A stretch of DNA of 64,000 bases from Sphaerolaimus hirsutus (Eukaryota > Nematoda > Chromadorea > Monhysterida > Sphaerolaimidae), in assembly GCA_964036195.1 (NCBI GenBank), contig CAXIWS010000179.1, positions 86,264 to 150,263 on the forward strand, read 5' to 3'. Below the pieces are notes generated by a model. It was given only the letters and a program-made list of their open reading frames with translations, was not told where the DNA came from and searched no databases. Positions 1 to 11,871 of the stretch are shown here, piece after piece (the first letter of the stretch is position 1; each line of letters starts with the position of its first letter). A program made the position numbers and the translations under genes.

Positions 1-322
1 GCTCAAGTACGCCCTCCTTGTGCGGAGTTTAATTTGCCCGATTCACATTTTTCGGGCTGCCCGATTCATTGTAAATAGGTATGTGCTTGGAATGTTGCGC
101 TACTTTGTTTCATTTTGTTCCAATCTACGGTGATTAAATTTGTCCCAAGAACAACATTGGTCCCAACATGTTTACCCGATTGCCCACGCGCGCTAGTTGA
201 CGCGGCGTCAATTGATGTCGGTTGTCAATTAAATTGAAAGTCTGTCAAAAGTGTATCGTTCCGATTAATTTTTATGAATCATGAAATTTGAATCACGAAA
301 ATTTTCAGAAGGTGATTTTGAC

Positions 323-592
323 TAGGGTGTCGACTTTCCGCAGGAAATTTTTTTTCCGTTCCGTTTTCCGGCTAGTGCAACATTTTTGCCGTTTCCATTT
401 TCCGGCAAGTGCAAAAAAATTACTGTTTCCGCTTTCCGCAAGCAAATTTTTTTTTCCGTTTCCGCTTTTCACAGGCCAATTTTTTTCCGTTTCCGTTACC
501 GGAAAGTGCCAAAAAATAACGTTTCTGTTTTCCGGCAAGTGCACACGTTTTTCCGTTTACGTTTACGTATAAAAAAAATTGTTGACACCCTA
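323..592. mobile_element. hAT-like non-autonomous element, TAGGGTGTC family (copy 1)
   Basis: The ends are inverted (TAGGGTGTCGAC and GTTGACACCCTA) and are flanked by a perfect 8-bp direct repeat, attttgac, at 315-322 and 593-600. An 8-bp duplication with TAGGG-type ends is typical of the hAT superfamily. The interior is a degenerate array of TTTTCCGTTTCCG/CCGG units with no coding capacity. Related copies lie at 25168-27109 and 29495-29981. Short ORFs here are by-products of the repeat. Confidence 0.8.
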
Positions 593-719
593 ATTTTGAC
601 ACACTGATTGAAAACTTTGGTACACTGATTGACAAATTACATCGATCGACGGCGCTCTAACTTATCTCTCAAAATGTAGGGACATTGAGTCTGGTTAGGG
701 ACCGCTGTAGATCATGCAG

Positions 720-905
720 CCCGAAAACATAGGGACAAATGAAATTTCGTCCCTGGACGATGCCGGCTTGCTGGATGAACTGCGCCCCCTCATGTTCGAA
801 ATGCCATGGAAAAACGACAGCAGCGGATCGAACAAGGGTGCAGTGCAAAATGTGCGGGAGTTCGTTCACCAGATCAGAACGATATCTTTGCCCTTTCTGG
901 GCGCC
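720..905 (+). CDS. Possible N-terminal exon of the UGT gene
   Basis: This is a GC-rich patch of 62 codons, open and in phase 0 at both ends. A CAG acceptor precedes it and a GTGGGT donor follows. The translation includes GLLDELRPLMFEMPWKNDSS and would join in phase to the exon at 2014. The W-x-N-D-S-S stretch followed by a helix resembles the variable acceptor-binding half of UGTs just before the conserved cysteine. No signal peptide is visible, so earlier exons would lie further upstream or outside the window. The assignment rests on position, phase and base composition, not on a diagnostic motif. Confidence 0.45.
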
Positions 906-1040
906 GTGGGTTTCTTTTGTATTTTCACCCCCCCCCCCCCCTGCAAATGCGATTTTCCTTTGTCGCTAAAGGTATTTGTGCATGTGCATTTATTTATACA
1001 CGGTATGATGCAATGGTATCATGATTGCTTCAATAATTGA

Positions 1041-1266
1041 GGAGTTTTTTTTCCGAAACTCGATATCTCCATTTTGTCAGTTTTTGACAAATTGTATTTG
1101 AAACATTGACAGTGGCAGGAGAAGGCACGCATTGTGTGACAATCCTTTTTTTAAGTGGGCAAGGGTTGTCACTCAAAGCCTGCCTTTACAGGCCATTTTC
1201 AGCGGTTCAAATGCAATTTCCAAAAAAAATTAAAAATGGAGATATCGAGTTTCGGAAGAAAACTCC
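1041..1266. repeat. Palindromic MITE-like element
   Basis: Two arms of about 34 bp, 1041-1074 and 1233-1266, are inverted copies of each other (GGAGTTTT...CCGAAACTCGATATCTCC). It lies in the large intron between the possible first UGT exon and the exon at 2014. Apart from scattered ACTCATCTA repeats at about 1410-1560, nothing else is recognised between 906 and 2013. Confidence 0.6.
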
Positions 1267-2013
1267 AATTACGAGACTCTACAAGGTTTTTCCTGTATTT
1301 TGCCAGCTGATTGTTGGAGTGCCAATTTTTTGTAGCCCCAATTGTGAGGTTTTGTTGTCTGTGGAACAAATTTTCCAGCGTAGTACTGGGGTAGGTGGGC
1401 TTAGTACTCATCTAAACCCGCCACTCATCTTGACTTACATCTCATCTAATTCTACCAACTAAGCAAATACACCCTCTACTCATCTAGACCAAAACCTCAT
1501 CGAACTCTTCCCACTACTCATCTACACCCTCTACTCATCTATCGGGGGCATGGATGAGTAATGGGTAGGTAGGTTGTGTGTTGCAGCAGTGCAGTACAGT
1601 GGATAAGTGGTAGCGAGCTTAGATGTATGAAGGGATTGTGATGCAGCGGGTGGTAAACACAGGAATAGACTGACATTTTCCTGGTGCCTTTACATCACCA
1701 CACATATAGTATTCAAATGGAATCCTGAATTAATCCCAATACTGTAATTTGAAAATCCCGATCCAGATCATGAAAAGGTGTTCAAGGACTAGTTCAATTA
1801 CGAGAGATGAAACAAGCAAAGACAACATGAAAAAGTGATAAAATGTGAAAAATTAGGAGAGACTTCAAATCCCAAATTTTTTCGGTCAAAATTCTGATCT
1901 CAGTCCAAAGTTGTAAGTCTCAATCCCGGGACCTCAATTTCTTTCCCGATCCTAATCCTGACACTTCAAAAGAACTAATCCCTATCCCAAAAGCCGATCA
2001 CATTTCACTGCAG

Positions 2014-5000
2014 ATATTCAATGGGTGCCGCGAGTTTCTCACACACGAAGACATAGCAGCGCGGAAAACTCTTGAATCAATCAAATTTGACGTTGCTGTG
2101 GTGCACTTCATCGACTACTGCTCGCTGGCGCTGGCCCACAGGTGCCTGTTCTGCTAGTGCATAAGTGACAAGAAAAGTGGACACACAAGTTGTGAGTGAC
2201 AAGTTATGTGACAAGTAAATACCATATTTACTCGAATAATTCCCATGAGGAATTATTGTTTCATCAGACTTTTTGAGGGGGGCTACTTGAGGGGAGGGAT
2301 TATTTTTTATCAAAATTTTAACCATTGTTCTTTCAATTCATTTCAATTCAAAATATGCTTTAATAACACAATAACATGGCATGTTTGTTGAAATTGGACG
2401 GTACAAATTGTATCATACTGTCTTAAGGGGGGGGGGGGATTCTCCAAGGGGGCAATAATTATTTCCTCACTTGCCTAACAGGGTGGAATTTTTCGAGAAA
2501 ACATGGTAGTTGCTGGATGTACTTGTCACCATGTTTACCTGTCACAAACCTTGTCACCAATCACATGACTCAAGACTTACCTTGTCACTTACCTTGTCAC
2601 TTGTCCACTTTTGGAATAGGCCCCAGGATGGGCATCGAAACCAGGGTGTTCATGAGCACTGCCATGATCATGGATCACATGGTGCAGGCGGCCGGATTGC
2701 CCTTCGAGACTTCTTATGTGCCCTCGCGTTGGTTCTAATTGGGGGGGGGGGTTGTTTGGGTAACCGTCTTTTTTGAGGATGTGAATTCCACACCACTGCA
2801 GAATAATTGAGACTGTGCACATTTTAGATGGGTAATCGGTCTAGATGCAAATGGGTTTAGATGAGTAACGGGACAGAGTCCGTGGACGTGCAGTGGATGT
2901 GTTTCCAGCGGCATGCTTCCAGGTGCTTCTGCAAGCATCACATGTGCACCTCTTCAAAGAAAACATAATCTCAAAAATCCCCTCAACAGCCCTGCTGCCG
3001 CTGTCCGAAGACATGACTTTCGTGGAACGCACCAAGAACGTGCTCGCATCAAATGCGGTCTGGTTTATCTGGGGCTTGCTCGAGAGCAGCTACACGGACA
3101 TGTTCAAGGAAATTTATGGAGATGATTTTCCCAGTACCGCTGAACTTGCGAGGTGGGCGCTTTATGCTTGTATGGTTCGTGTGGAATTTTCGTGTTTTCA
3201 TATAATTTCACGTTTTACTTAAAAAGTATACGTTTAACGTAAAAAAGTATAATACCTAGTTTAAGTAAAAAAAGAATATGAAAATGTGCACGCATCCCTC
3301 AGGTCGAGTTCGCTGTTCTTCGTGAACGCGGACATGAACTTCGAGTACGCGCGGCCGCTGGGCGCCAACGTGCGCTACGTGGGCGGGCTGACCATGGAGC
3401 AGCCGCAGCCCCTGACCCCCCAGTGGGAGCGCCGCGTCGCCGCTGCAGCACCCAAGGGCGTGGTGCTCTTCTCCCTCGGCTCCGTCGCCAACACAAAACT
3501 CATGCCGCTCAGCTGGAAGGTGCGCGTGTTGAAAGCGCCATGGCGTTTTAGGCGCTTGGCGCTAACTGTCTGTGGCGCCATTGGCGCTTGGCGCCATGCC
3601 CACGAAAAGCGCCATGGCGCTTTTTACATCACTAGGTGGGCGGATAATTATTTTTTGGTCTTATAATTGCTGCTGGACAGACTAGTTTACTATAATGCAA
3701 TTGAAAAATTTAGTGAACTCATAAATCGACTCTGAAGCGTGCACACATTTGAATTTACTAGCTAGGATTATTTAGTGGTTACCGTTTGTCAACTATTGTT
3801 GACAAACGCCTACTTTCAGTGAACTCTACTGCCGTTTGAAGTTTTCCCCTGTCAACAGTCAACACTATAAATTGAAGACTGGTTCCAAATGTCATTCACT
3901 TTCTGAATCTTAAATCTTGATAAAATTACATTTTTAATTCTGAATGCTTGCGTTTTTCAGAATACTTCTTTTCATCACAGAAAGTCCTGCTGGACTCGTT
4001 CGCCGCGTTCCCCGACTACACGTTCATGGCCCGGCTGGAGGCGCCGCTGCCCGACGGCGTGCCCGACAACGTGCTGCTCACCGACTGGCTGCCGCAGAGA
4101 GACCTAGTTGGTGAGAGCGGCTGCGTCTCGGATGACGGGGGTTGTGTTTTGAGTGCCGAATCTGAACATGTAGAGTAATTGGGGGGCGACACTTTTTTCA
4201 AGCAGTCACATTCACTGCATCTGGAAGGAAACGCCGCCCTATCCAGTGTGGTTTATCATTGGCTGTTTTCAGAGGCTGTACATCGTCTCCAGCCAATCAA
4301 ATTTCGCCCCGGACCGAAACATATTGGGACGAAATCCACGCAGCCGAATGAACATTCCAGGGCGTTTTTTTAATAAAAGTGTTTTCGTTTCAGCGGACCC
4401 GCACACGCGTCTGCTGATCACGCACGGGGGCTACAACAGCATCACCGAGGCCACCGCCAGCGGGGTGCCGCTGGTATGTTATTTTCTCATAAATGCTTTG
4501 CGTGTTGTGCCAAGCCAATACCCTATTTCCCCGAAATACCCCTAGGGGGTCTATTTTTTCAGAGTGGAAATTTTAAGGGGGGAGGCTTATTCCAGGGGGG
4601 TGATACTATTTCGTCAGAAATTTTCGGGAAATTTATAGTAAAGAATACTCTTTTATATACCCAAAACCGGTAAAAAACGTGATTAAGTACGATATATTGG
4701 GCACATCACGGTACATCACTATACAACTAGCCTATATATTTATGTAGCTGCGATGCAAAATGGCATACATGATGTACCTTATTCCAGACGGGGGGTATTT
4801 CGAGGGGGGTTTATTCAAGAGGGGGGTATTTCGAGGAAATGCGGTAGTTACTGTATATGGGCGAAGAAAACCCTCCAGAATTACTCCTCTCTCTTGGTCA
4901 AGAGAAAACAAAACTCTCTCTTGAATAACTCCCCCCCCCCCCTCTGGTTGAAAACGGTACAATAGGAAAATACAAAAGAATGTTATCCTACGGCAGCGAT

Positions 5001-6929
5001 AGCACATAATGTGTACGCAGTTTATACACACCTTTTGTTGTAGTGAAACTGTTAAAGACCTAAATTGCATGAGTTGACAGAATGCATTCATACAATGAAT
5101 GAAGTCCAAGTTCTTTGAGGAAAAACTAACGAGAACTCAAACTAACACCTCCTCAAAAACTTCTGGCGGAAAAAACTCCCCTAGGATCGTATTCAAAGAT
5201 ATACGGTATGTGGAATAATGCTTCAAATTGGATCTGGCCCCACGTGACCTTTTCCAGATAATCAATCCCCCCGACGCAGGTGGTGATGCCGCTGTTCGGC
5301 GACCAGCACTCGAACGTGATGCGCGTGCTGCGGTCGGGCATCGGCGTCAAGTTGGACAGGGACAATCTGAGCGTGGCCGCAGTCACGCACGCCATCGGCA
5401 CCGTGCTCAATGACGACAAGTTGGTCACCTGGATGGAGTCCCAGACCCTGTTAAAAACCCTGTGAAGTGTAAAACCCCTGTAAAATGTAAAAAACCTGTA
5501 AACTGTCGAATGTTATGTTAAAGACCCTGTAAAGTGTCATGAGTATTCAAATATTATTGTATCGTATCCAAATCTTATGTGCCATGTTTTTGTATTCAAA
5601 TTAAATGTAACATTTCGATACGATACACATGGCAGTTTACAGGAGCTTTTACATGACATTTGAAAATTATACAGGTCTTTTACATGACACTTTACATTTG
5701 ACAGAGTCTTTTAAATGACGCATGGCATTTTACAGGTCTTTACACTTTACACGGGTCTGGAACTGGCACGAAGCGATGTGCGTGAAGTAGGGTTCAGACG
5801 ATATATCATATCGAATATCGGATATCGACTGTTTTTTCATATCGAATATCGATATCGAGAATTTTGAAAAAATATCAAATATTGATATCAAATATCGACC
5901 ATTTTCAAATATCAATATCGAATATTGACCATTTTTGAATGTCGATATTGAATATCGATCATTTTTCTGATATATCAAACCTGTATTGTGCTCCAAAATT
6001 TAGCTATTATTTTCATTTTGATATATATTTTGTGTTTATAATATTTTTGTTGAGGAGTAAAAGTAAAGTATTTACAGTTGAATTTTTGTTTGAGTGCCTA
6101 TTCAACATTTCTTGTATTTGGTTTGGTTTCCTACCTACCAGAAAATGTTGATATGCTGCTTTTATTGCAAAATGCCATTAAGCAATTGTGTTATAAGTAT
6201 GAACTGTGATGTCTACCAATTATTGTTTTCCTGATTCAATTTTATTCATCATGTTTTTCTTCCATTTTCTTCTTTAAACTGTTGTGAACCCTGTTAAAAT
6301 CACTATTAACATTTCAGTAAAGAGATGGTCAATCCAATCCAGTAATGAGATGACCATGTTTACAACCACATGAAAATACAATAAGCCACTTGAAATATGC
6401 CTTGCTGTACCAAAAGCAAAATATCGAAAATATCGAATATCGATATCGAGGGTCCATATCGTACCGATGTCGATATCGAGTTTCGGAAAAAAATATTGAA
6501 TATCGAATATCGATATCGAGATTCTGAAAAAAATATCGAATATCGAATATCGATATCGAAAAGTCATATCGTCCGAACCCTAGCGTGAAGCGGTCTCTTT
6601 GAAGACAGTTGAGCCATAGTCTGATTCAATCGCGCAGCTACTCAGTGCGGGCGAGGCGGCTGCGGGCTTTGATCCGGGCGCAGCCGCTGCAGCCGCTGGA
6701 GGAGGCGCTGCGCTGGGTCGAGTTCGCCGCGCAGTTCGGCCCCCTGCGCCACCTGCAGCTGCGCGCCGCCGACATGGCCACCCTGCAGCGGCACAACATT
6801 GATGTCTATGCATTTTTGGGCGCTATAGTCGCGGCGATTTTGGCTGTCTTTTTGTTGATCGCCCGCTGCCTGTGCAGGTTTTGTTGTGGTTTGTGCCGCG
6901 GGCAGAAAAATAAGATAAAGATTGAGTGA
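2014..6929 (+). CDS. UDP-glucuronosyltransferase (UGT, GT1 family), multi-exon
   Basis: UGTs move a sugar from a UDP-sugar to small lipophilic molecules in the ER lumen. Proposed exons are 2014-2141, 2627-2727, 2990-3152, 3303-3519, 3981-4110, 4394-4473, 5280-5419 and 6638-6929. All junctions are GT/AG and keep one open frame. In order the exons encode FDVAVVHFIDYC and DHMVQAAGLPFETSYVPS, then the MTFVERTKN and FEYARP...VGGL regions. These are followed by VLFSLGSV, FPDYTF, LPQRDLV, the donor-binding signature LLITHGGYNS with MPLFGDQH, and a final exon with one membrane helix (about FLGAIVAAILAVFLLIA) and a basic C-terminus. The UGT signature is complete and I see no disabling change. The N-terminus is upstream (see 720-905). 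Exons are GC-rich and most introns carry MITEs. Family assignment is very likely; the substrate cannot be inferred. Confidence 0.93.
2162..2613. repeat. Inverted-repeat element with a nested TACC-family element
   Basis: Inside a UGT intron, GTGACAAG/AAAGTGGACA repeats at about 2162-2216 are inverted at about 2520-2613 (CTTGTCAC...TGTCCACTTT). Nested between them, 2220-2508 is a copy of the dispersed family that starts TACCATATTTACTCGAA and ends in the matching inverted sequence (TTCGAGAAAACATGGTA). Confidence 0.55.
3527..3634. mobile_element. GCGCCATGGCGC-family MITE on the UGT splice donor
   Basis: This 108-bp element is made of palindromic GCGCCATGGCGC/GGCGCTTGGCGC units. Its right end is CATCACTA, the inverse of the hAT-like TAGTGATG terminus. 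Flanking 8-mers are ggtgcgcg (3519-3526) and ggtgggcg (3635-3642), matching at 7 of 8 positions. The left 8-mer contains the last base of the UGT exon ending at 3519 plus its GT donor, so the element sits exactly on the 5' splice site. Confidence 0.6.
4519..4846. mobile_element. TACCGTATT-family element in a UGT intron
   Basis: The ends are inverted: TACCCTATTTCCCCGAAATA on the left and TATTTCGAGGAAATGCGGTA on the right. Subterminal runs of C or G (CCCCTAGGGGG, GAGGGGGGT) are typical of this family throughout the window. There is no coding capacity. Similar C/G-rich sequence continues to about 4960. From there to 5279 I see nothing further. Confidence 0.55.
5441..5760. repeat. Palindromic CCAGACCCTG repeat in the last UGT intron
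   Basis: It begins CCAGACCCTGTTAAAA and ends in the inverse, ACACGGGTCTGG. Between them are inverted runs of TGTAAA/TTTACA motifs. A shorter relative lies at about 30730-30893. No target duplication is clear. Confidence 0.5.
5788..6582. mobile_element. hAT-like MITE with ATATCG repeats, 795 bp (copy 1)
   Basis: The termini TAGGGTTCAGACGATAT and ATATCGTCCGAACCCTA are inverted, with a perfect 8-bp target duplication gcgtgaag (5780-5787 and 6583-6590). The subterminal arms are ATATCGAATATCGATATCG repeats around a unique AT-rich core. It lies in the last UGT intron, 55 bp before the final exon. The copy at 14849-15643 has exactly the same length and shares the core. It carries no transposase. 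Confidence 0.88.
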
Positions 6930-6944
6930 GGGTGGATTTATATA

Positions 6945-8258
6945 CACTACCGTGCATAATAGTGCGGAATGTGGTACCACACATTGTTCTGGTGACACTC
7001 CAACGCAGAAAGGCATGGCTGCCAAGTAAATAGGCATTCGTTTGATGCACATGGGTGCTGACAACACGTGTACAAAAAATTAATTTTCCATCTTACTCAT
7101 GAGCCATTCTAAAACAAACGATTTGCACACACCTCAATTTGTTCATCGTGCATAATAGTCCGGAAAATGTCATGAAAGGTATTCTAAGTCAAATTTTTTT
7201 TGTAAAAAGCTAATGTTTTGATGGAGGGCATGATTCACAACATGAATGCCAGAAAATATCACCCTTTTTACTCTCAGGTAATGATTTTTAAGAAAAATGT
7301 TCACAATCGAGTTCTATAACCTGGTAGCAATTGCTACAAAATAGATGAATGGGGCACTATAATTTGTTCACAAGCAGCTTTATAATGAACATTATATGTT
7401 GTACAGAATGTAGATTTCATCTAAAAAATGATGAAACGGGGCTAATAAGTGATTTGAACTATAAATAAGCCCCGCACACAAAGCTGCACTCACAAGGCAC
7501 TGACAGTACAACACGAAAACTGACATACATACCATGTACAACCAGACATAGCTGATATGGGACTGGTGCACAATATAGAGCATTCTTAAGGGTACTTGAC
7601 CATATAACTCACAAAGTTCATACGAGTCTAGTTAAATCATGTTCTTAAGCCAAATGAATTTTCTACATTTTCAGGAACAAATTTCATGAATCTGATCATC
7701 ATATTTTTTGGCCTAAGAACAAATATTTTCTGGTCATCAAGATACACTGTAGGTACTGTATCAAGGTACTCCCAAGTGTCTTCTAAATGATAAACAATTC
7801 AAAATATCAATGTGCAGTTTGAAGATGTAATCCAACTTGTATATTACTGACCCATACCATGGGAAACAGGCTAAGCTAAGCATTGTCACTTTCATTTTGC
7901 TTTATCCTTCAATATTAGATATACCTAACATAAATATGGGAATGTTTACTGAAATTTTATATTGCGAATCATTCCCTCCATCAAAACATTAGCTTTTGAA
8001 CGAAAAAATTTTGACTTAGAATACCTTTTGTGACGTTTTCCGGACTATTATGCACGATGAACAAAATGAGGTGTGTGCAAATCGTTTGTTCTAGAATGGC
8101 TCATCAGTGAGATAGAAAATAAATTTTTTGCATGAGTGTTGTCAGCACCCATGTGCATCAAAGGAATGCCTATTTACTTGGCAGCCATGCCTTTCTGCGT
8201 TGGAGTGTCACCAGAACAATGCGTGGTACCACATTCCGCACTATTATGCACGGTAGTG
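6945..8258. mobile_element. Tc1/mariner-like non-autonomous element with ~290-bp TIRs
   Basis: The left arm, 6945 to about 7240, begins CACTACCGTGCATAATAG. It is inverted at about 7966-8258, which ends CTATTATGCACGGTAGTG, and both ends are flanked by TA. The terminal sequence recurs inside each arm (near 7147 and 8050) as a second copy of the CGTGCATAATAGTSCGG motif. The 700-bp core has no transposase ORF. A TA duplication and CACTA-type end fit Tc1/mariner. Confidence 0.75.
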
Positions 8259-8354
8259 TATTTTATATTTTATCATATTGATCACTTTTTGTATACAGTA
8301 TTAATTCACTATTCTAGAATTTACTCATCGAATATACCGTATGTAACCGAAAAC

Positions 8355-8838
8355 CAGGGGTCTCCAAGATTTTGGCCTTCGCGCGGGCTGGATAGATAGC
8401 AAATCGCTCCTCCGGAGGGATAGATAGCTGAAAAAAATTTCTGGCGGGGGGGGGCTTGCGGGGGCAAAATATATAGGATTTTTCAGTGCATAGAAGGCCG
8501 AAAGGGGAAAAAATCTCTAATAATCGGTCAAAAGTAGGTTTAAAATGGCTAAAAACAGGCATATAACCATGCATATAGCCGGAGAGCACAATTTTGAAGG
8601 TGAAAAACTATAAAAAGGTGCGAAAATTGGTGATTTTGAGCGAAAATTGGGGCAAAATTTCTCAAAAACCACTCCAGATAGATAGATAGCTGAGCGATTT
8701 GGGGGTCTTTGGGGGTAGTAGCCAAAAAATTTGCCTCGGGATAGATAGATAGCTGAGCGGCCTCCGGGATAGATAGATAGCTGGTGGATTTGGGGGGGGG
8801 GCAGCCCCCCCCCCCAGCCCCCCCCTAGGAGACCCCTG
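8355..8838. mobile_element. hAT-like MITE, CAGGGGTCTCC ends
   Basis: The termini are CAGGGGTCTCC and GGAGACCCCTG. The 8-bp target duplication ccgaaaac is perfect (8347-8354 and 8839-8846). Inside, GATAGATAGCT units appear in both halves, and runs of G and C lie next to them. There is no coding capacity. From 8847 to 9470 I see only AT-rich sequence. Confidence 0.85.
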
Positions 8839-9472
8839 CCGAAAACCATGTAATGATTGTACGCCCTCGAAAAACACCTCCATATTCATCCAGATTTTTT
8901 CGCTTCTTTTGTTGTAGTTCATTCAGGTTTTGCAGTTTTTTGTGATTGCTCAATGAATTTAAACAGAATAAATCTAATGGAATTGAATCCAAGTTTATTC
9001 ACCACATTTTGTATGTTGCTTGTAGGTATGGAGCAGAAATAGGCGTGATCTGAGGAATGTTCAATTGTGGAGTGGCTTGCTTCACTGTTAATTCTGCACA
9101 ATGCTTCGCGGTTTCGCAATTTTGAACATAATGTGGCCACACAAGCTTATGTTCATGGTTCCCATTTGAAAACTCGTCCAAAAACTGACTGGCGACGCGA
9201 ACGCTGACGCTTCCACCATCCCGCAACTGACCACTTAGACTCAGCACACTAGTATTAGGATGCAATTGAGGTGTCTACTTCTAAAAGTCGCTAAGTCCAA
9301 TTAGTTTTGGGCTAAAAGTGGACAAGTACACCCTTCGCTTTTGTTTTTATGGGAAAAAATAGCAAGAAATGTGATAAGTCCGTCATGGACAGCTACTTCT
9401 AAAAGTCTACAAGTCCATAAATTGCCCATAAGGCAGAGTCGCCTTCACCGGGAACAAAAATGTTCTCCAGTG

Positions 9473-9670
9473 TAGTGATGTGAGAGCGCCATGGCGCTGG
9501 CGCCTGGCGCTAGCGCCAAAGCAAAAAGCGCCATGGCGCTTTTGGCGCTTGGCGCCATTTTGCTGTGGCGCCATTGGCGCTTGGCGCTGGACTTTTGAAA
9601 AGCGCCATGGCGCTTTTGGCGCTTGGCGCTTGGCGCTAGTGTTTTTGAAAGCGCCAAAAAAGCGCCACAT
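9473..9670. repeat. GCGCCATGGCGC repeat, TAGTGATG end
   Basis: It starts with TAGTGATGTGAGAGCGCC, the same end type as the element at 3527-3634. It continues as alternating GCGCCATGGCGC and TTGGCGCTTGGCGC palindromes. The right terminus is not recognisable, so this copy is truncated or rearranged. Related patches lie at about 11375-11475, 24555-24610, 33240-33285 and 33735-33830. Confidence 0.6.
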
Positions 9671-9906
9671 AGTTGACAAGTTTCAGCATTAATTGATGCA
9701 GAAAGATGTGTGTAAAATGCAATTTTGCAAAACATTTACATTCTAAAATCTACATTCTGCATTCCCACTTCTAATTGTTTATAGTGATTGGTATTTTCAA
9801 TGCTTTCTTGTATAAAGAATGTTACAACAATGTGATGTGATAAATTATGCATCATATCACAGATAGTGACAAGATTTAAAATTGTCCTGTTTTGTTATTG
9901 GTGCAG

Positions 9907-11105
9907 TACCGTATTACCTCGAAATACCCCCAGGGGGTTTATTATCTCGCCAGCAAAATTTGAGGGGGGGATAATTCGGGGGGGGGGGGTCATTCGAGGG
10001 GGGGGGGTCTATTATTTCGCCAGAAATTTTCGGAAATTCCCCATACGCAGACGTAGAAAAATCGAACAATTACGTAGATGGATATGTGTTTAATGGCATA
10101 TATGACTGTATATACACATAAACCCTTCCCTAACGTCACTTAGCCATCTCTTTTAACGTGTGTTCGGCATTGTACATATCACAAACTACGGTATTTGTCA
10201 TGTACGTTCTCTTTACACCAGAGTTGCGAAAGTGTATTTACACTTACCCAAAATACCCGGGTAAATGGGTATTTATATTTACACTTACACTTACACTTTC
10301 ATAAAATACCCATACACTTTTTTTACACTTTCCTGGGCAAAATACCCGGGTACAGAAAGTGTATTTTTTTCTTTCAGATGGCCCTTTTTTATGCTTTTGA
10401 GAAAGCATAAAATAGGGTCATGTACAAAAAATGCATTGAATGTAGAAAATATGGCAAATGTACAAACTAGCCTATGATCTACAACCTTTGATCAGTACTC
10501 ATGGTATTCTACAGTTTCATCATACTTTTATAGAAAGGACAAGATCAATGGAAGTTCACCAACTGGACACAAAGTCAACTTTTGCATTGACTTTTGCTGC
10601 ATGTCCATTCTTGCATTTAAACAGTGTGTATCGCATTGCTTAATCAGTAAAATATCAACACGGAAAAACTGCCATTATTAGGGAACTTCATACCACTACA
10701 GTATTTGTTACAGTCTGAAATGTTTCATAAAAGGTTGTAAAATGTGAAATAATGCATGAAAATGATAAATAAATTGATCTAAAGGTGAGAACAGCAGTGT
10801 TTTCTAATGCTCAACAGTGAGTGCTTTTTCTAAAAAAAATTTTTACACTTACATTTTTTTTACACTTTCCTAGGTCTTTTTAAAATACCTTACACTTTTG
10901 GTATCCATACTCAAAATTTGGAAAGTGTATTTACACTTACACTTACACTTTCCAAAAATACCGGTATTTTCACAACTCTGCTTTACACTCAATTTTAGGG
11001 GGGTATTTCGAGGGGGGGTTTATTATTTCCTCAGCCGAATTTTAGGGGGGTATTTCGAGGGGGGGGGTTAATTCAAGGGGGGGGGTTATTCGAGGTAAAA
11101 CGGTA
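9907..11105. mobile_element. TACCGTATTACCTCGAA-family element, split by a hAT-like element
   Basis: The left terminus is TACCGTATTACCTCGAAATA and the right terminus reads TTCGAGGTAAAACGGTA. CCCCC/GGGGG blocks lie just inside both ends. A separate element at 10219-10980 has inserted into it. Without the insert the host element is about 430 bp. Superfamily unknown; copies abut TA. Confidence 0.65.
10219..10980. mobile_element. hAT-like MITE, CAGAGTTG ends (copy 1)
   Basis: The termini are CAGAGTTGCGAAA and TTTTCACAACTCTG. The 8-bp target duplication ctttacac is perfect (10211-10218 and 10981-10988). Subterminal arms are TTTACACTTACAC repeats with ACCCGGGTA palindromes. CAGAG-type ends with 8-bp duplications are typical of hAT elements. 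The second copy is at 30276-31184. Confidence 0.87.
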
Positions 11106-11620
11106 TATTGGATAGCAGAGTAGGGTGTGCTCACTTTTCTCATGGAACTGCAGGCATGCAGGGTCTCCAATAGTGGGGGGGGGGGGCTGGGCTGGTATTA
11201 CCACCCCAATCGGGCAGCTATCTCACCCAGCCCAGCTAAGCTATCCATTTACCTTGAGGCGAATTTTTTCGGCTACTGTCACCTGGTGCACAACTTATCT
11301 CCAGACGGCAACACAAGTTATCGAAATTGAGGAAAATGGTACTGTGTCTCACCTGTACCATCAAAAGCAAAATCATTTTGGCGCTGGCGCCATTGGTGCT
11401 CGGCGCCATGGGCTCCTGGCGCCTTTGGCGCTTGGCGCTAAGGTTCGGGAAAGCGCCATGGCGCTTTTGGCGCCGCATAAACACGCAGTTCCCAGCAGTG
11501 GAAACACGCATAAATACAATTTTCAACTGCGTATGCTCCAAACCGTAGGGAACGCACGTGCTTGCGTGTTTCCTGGAACGGGGATCGCAGAACTTTGCAA
11601 TGACGCGCGTGTGCCCCGAG

Positions 11621-11871
11621 AACTGATGGAAAAGGCAGCGGAAAAAATGACATCGCACCGGCACCGGCACCGGTACCGGTACCATAGCGTCAACATGGCA
11701 CCTGGCACCTTGGGCACCGGCAAAAAAATTTCACCGCACCGGCACCGGTGCTATTATTAGAAAAATGCCACCGGTACCGGCACCCTTTGAAAAGCGCACC
11801 GCAGCGCGCCAGTACCGGTGCTGGTGCGCTTCGGTGCCCAGCACCGGGGCAGCGGTGTCTTTTCATCACTA
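11621..11871. mobile_element. hAT-like MITE built of CACCGGTACCGG palindromes
   Basis: The ends AACTGATGGAAAAGGCA and TGTCTTTTCATCACTA are imperfect inverted repeats of the TAGTGATG type. The 8-bp target duplication gccccgag is perfect (11613-11620 and 11872-11879). The interior is GCACCGGCACCGGTACCGG palindromes. The 211-codon ORF across this region is repeat-derived. From 11880 to 12490 there is low-complexity GGGTATCGGG sequence and no gene. Confidence 0.8.

Noticed and set aside
739-969. Zinc-finger-like pattern CKMCGSS...CPF in an alternative frame
   Set aside because: It conflicts with the frame that joins in phase to the next UGT exon. The C-x2-C spacing is isolated and runs into a C homopolymer.
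11125-11760. A 211-codon plus-strand ORF
   Set aside because: It runs through GCGCC and CACCGG repeats and across the target-duplication boundary of the element at 11621, so it cannot be one ancient gene. Its start is not an ATG.
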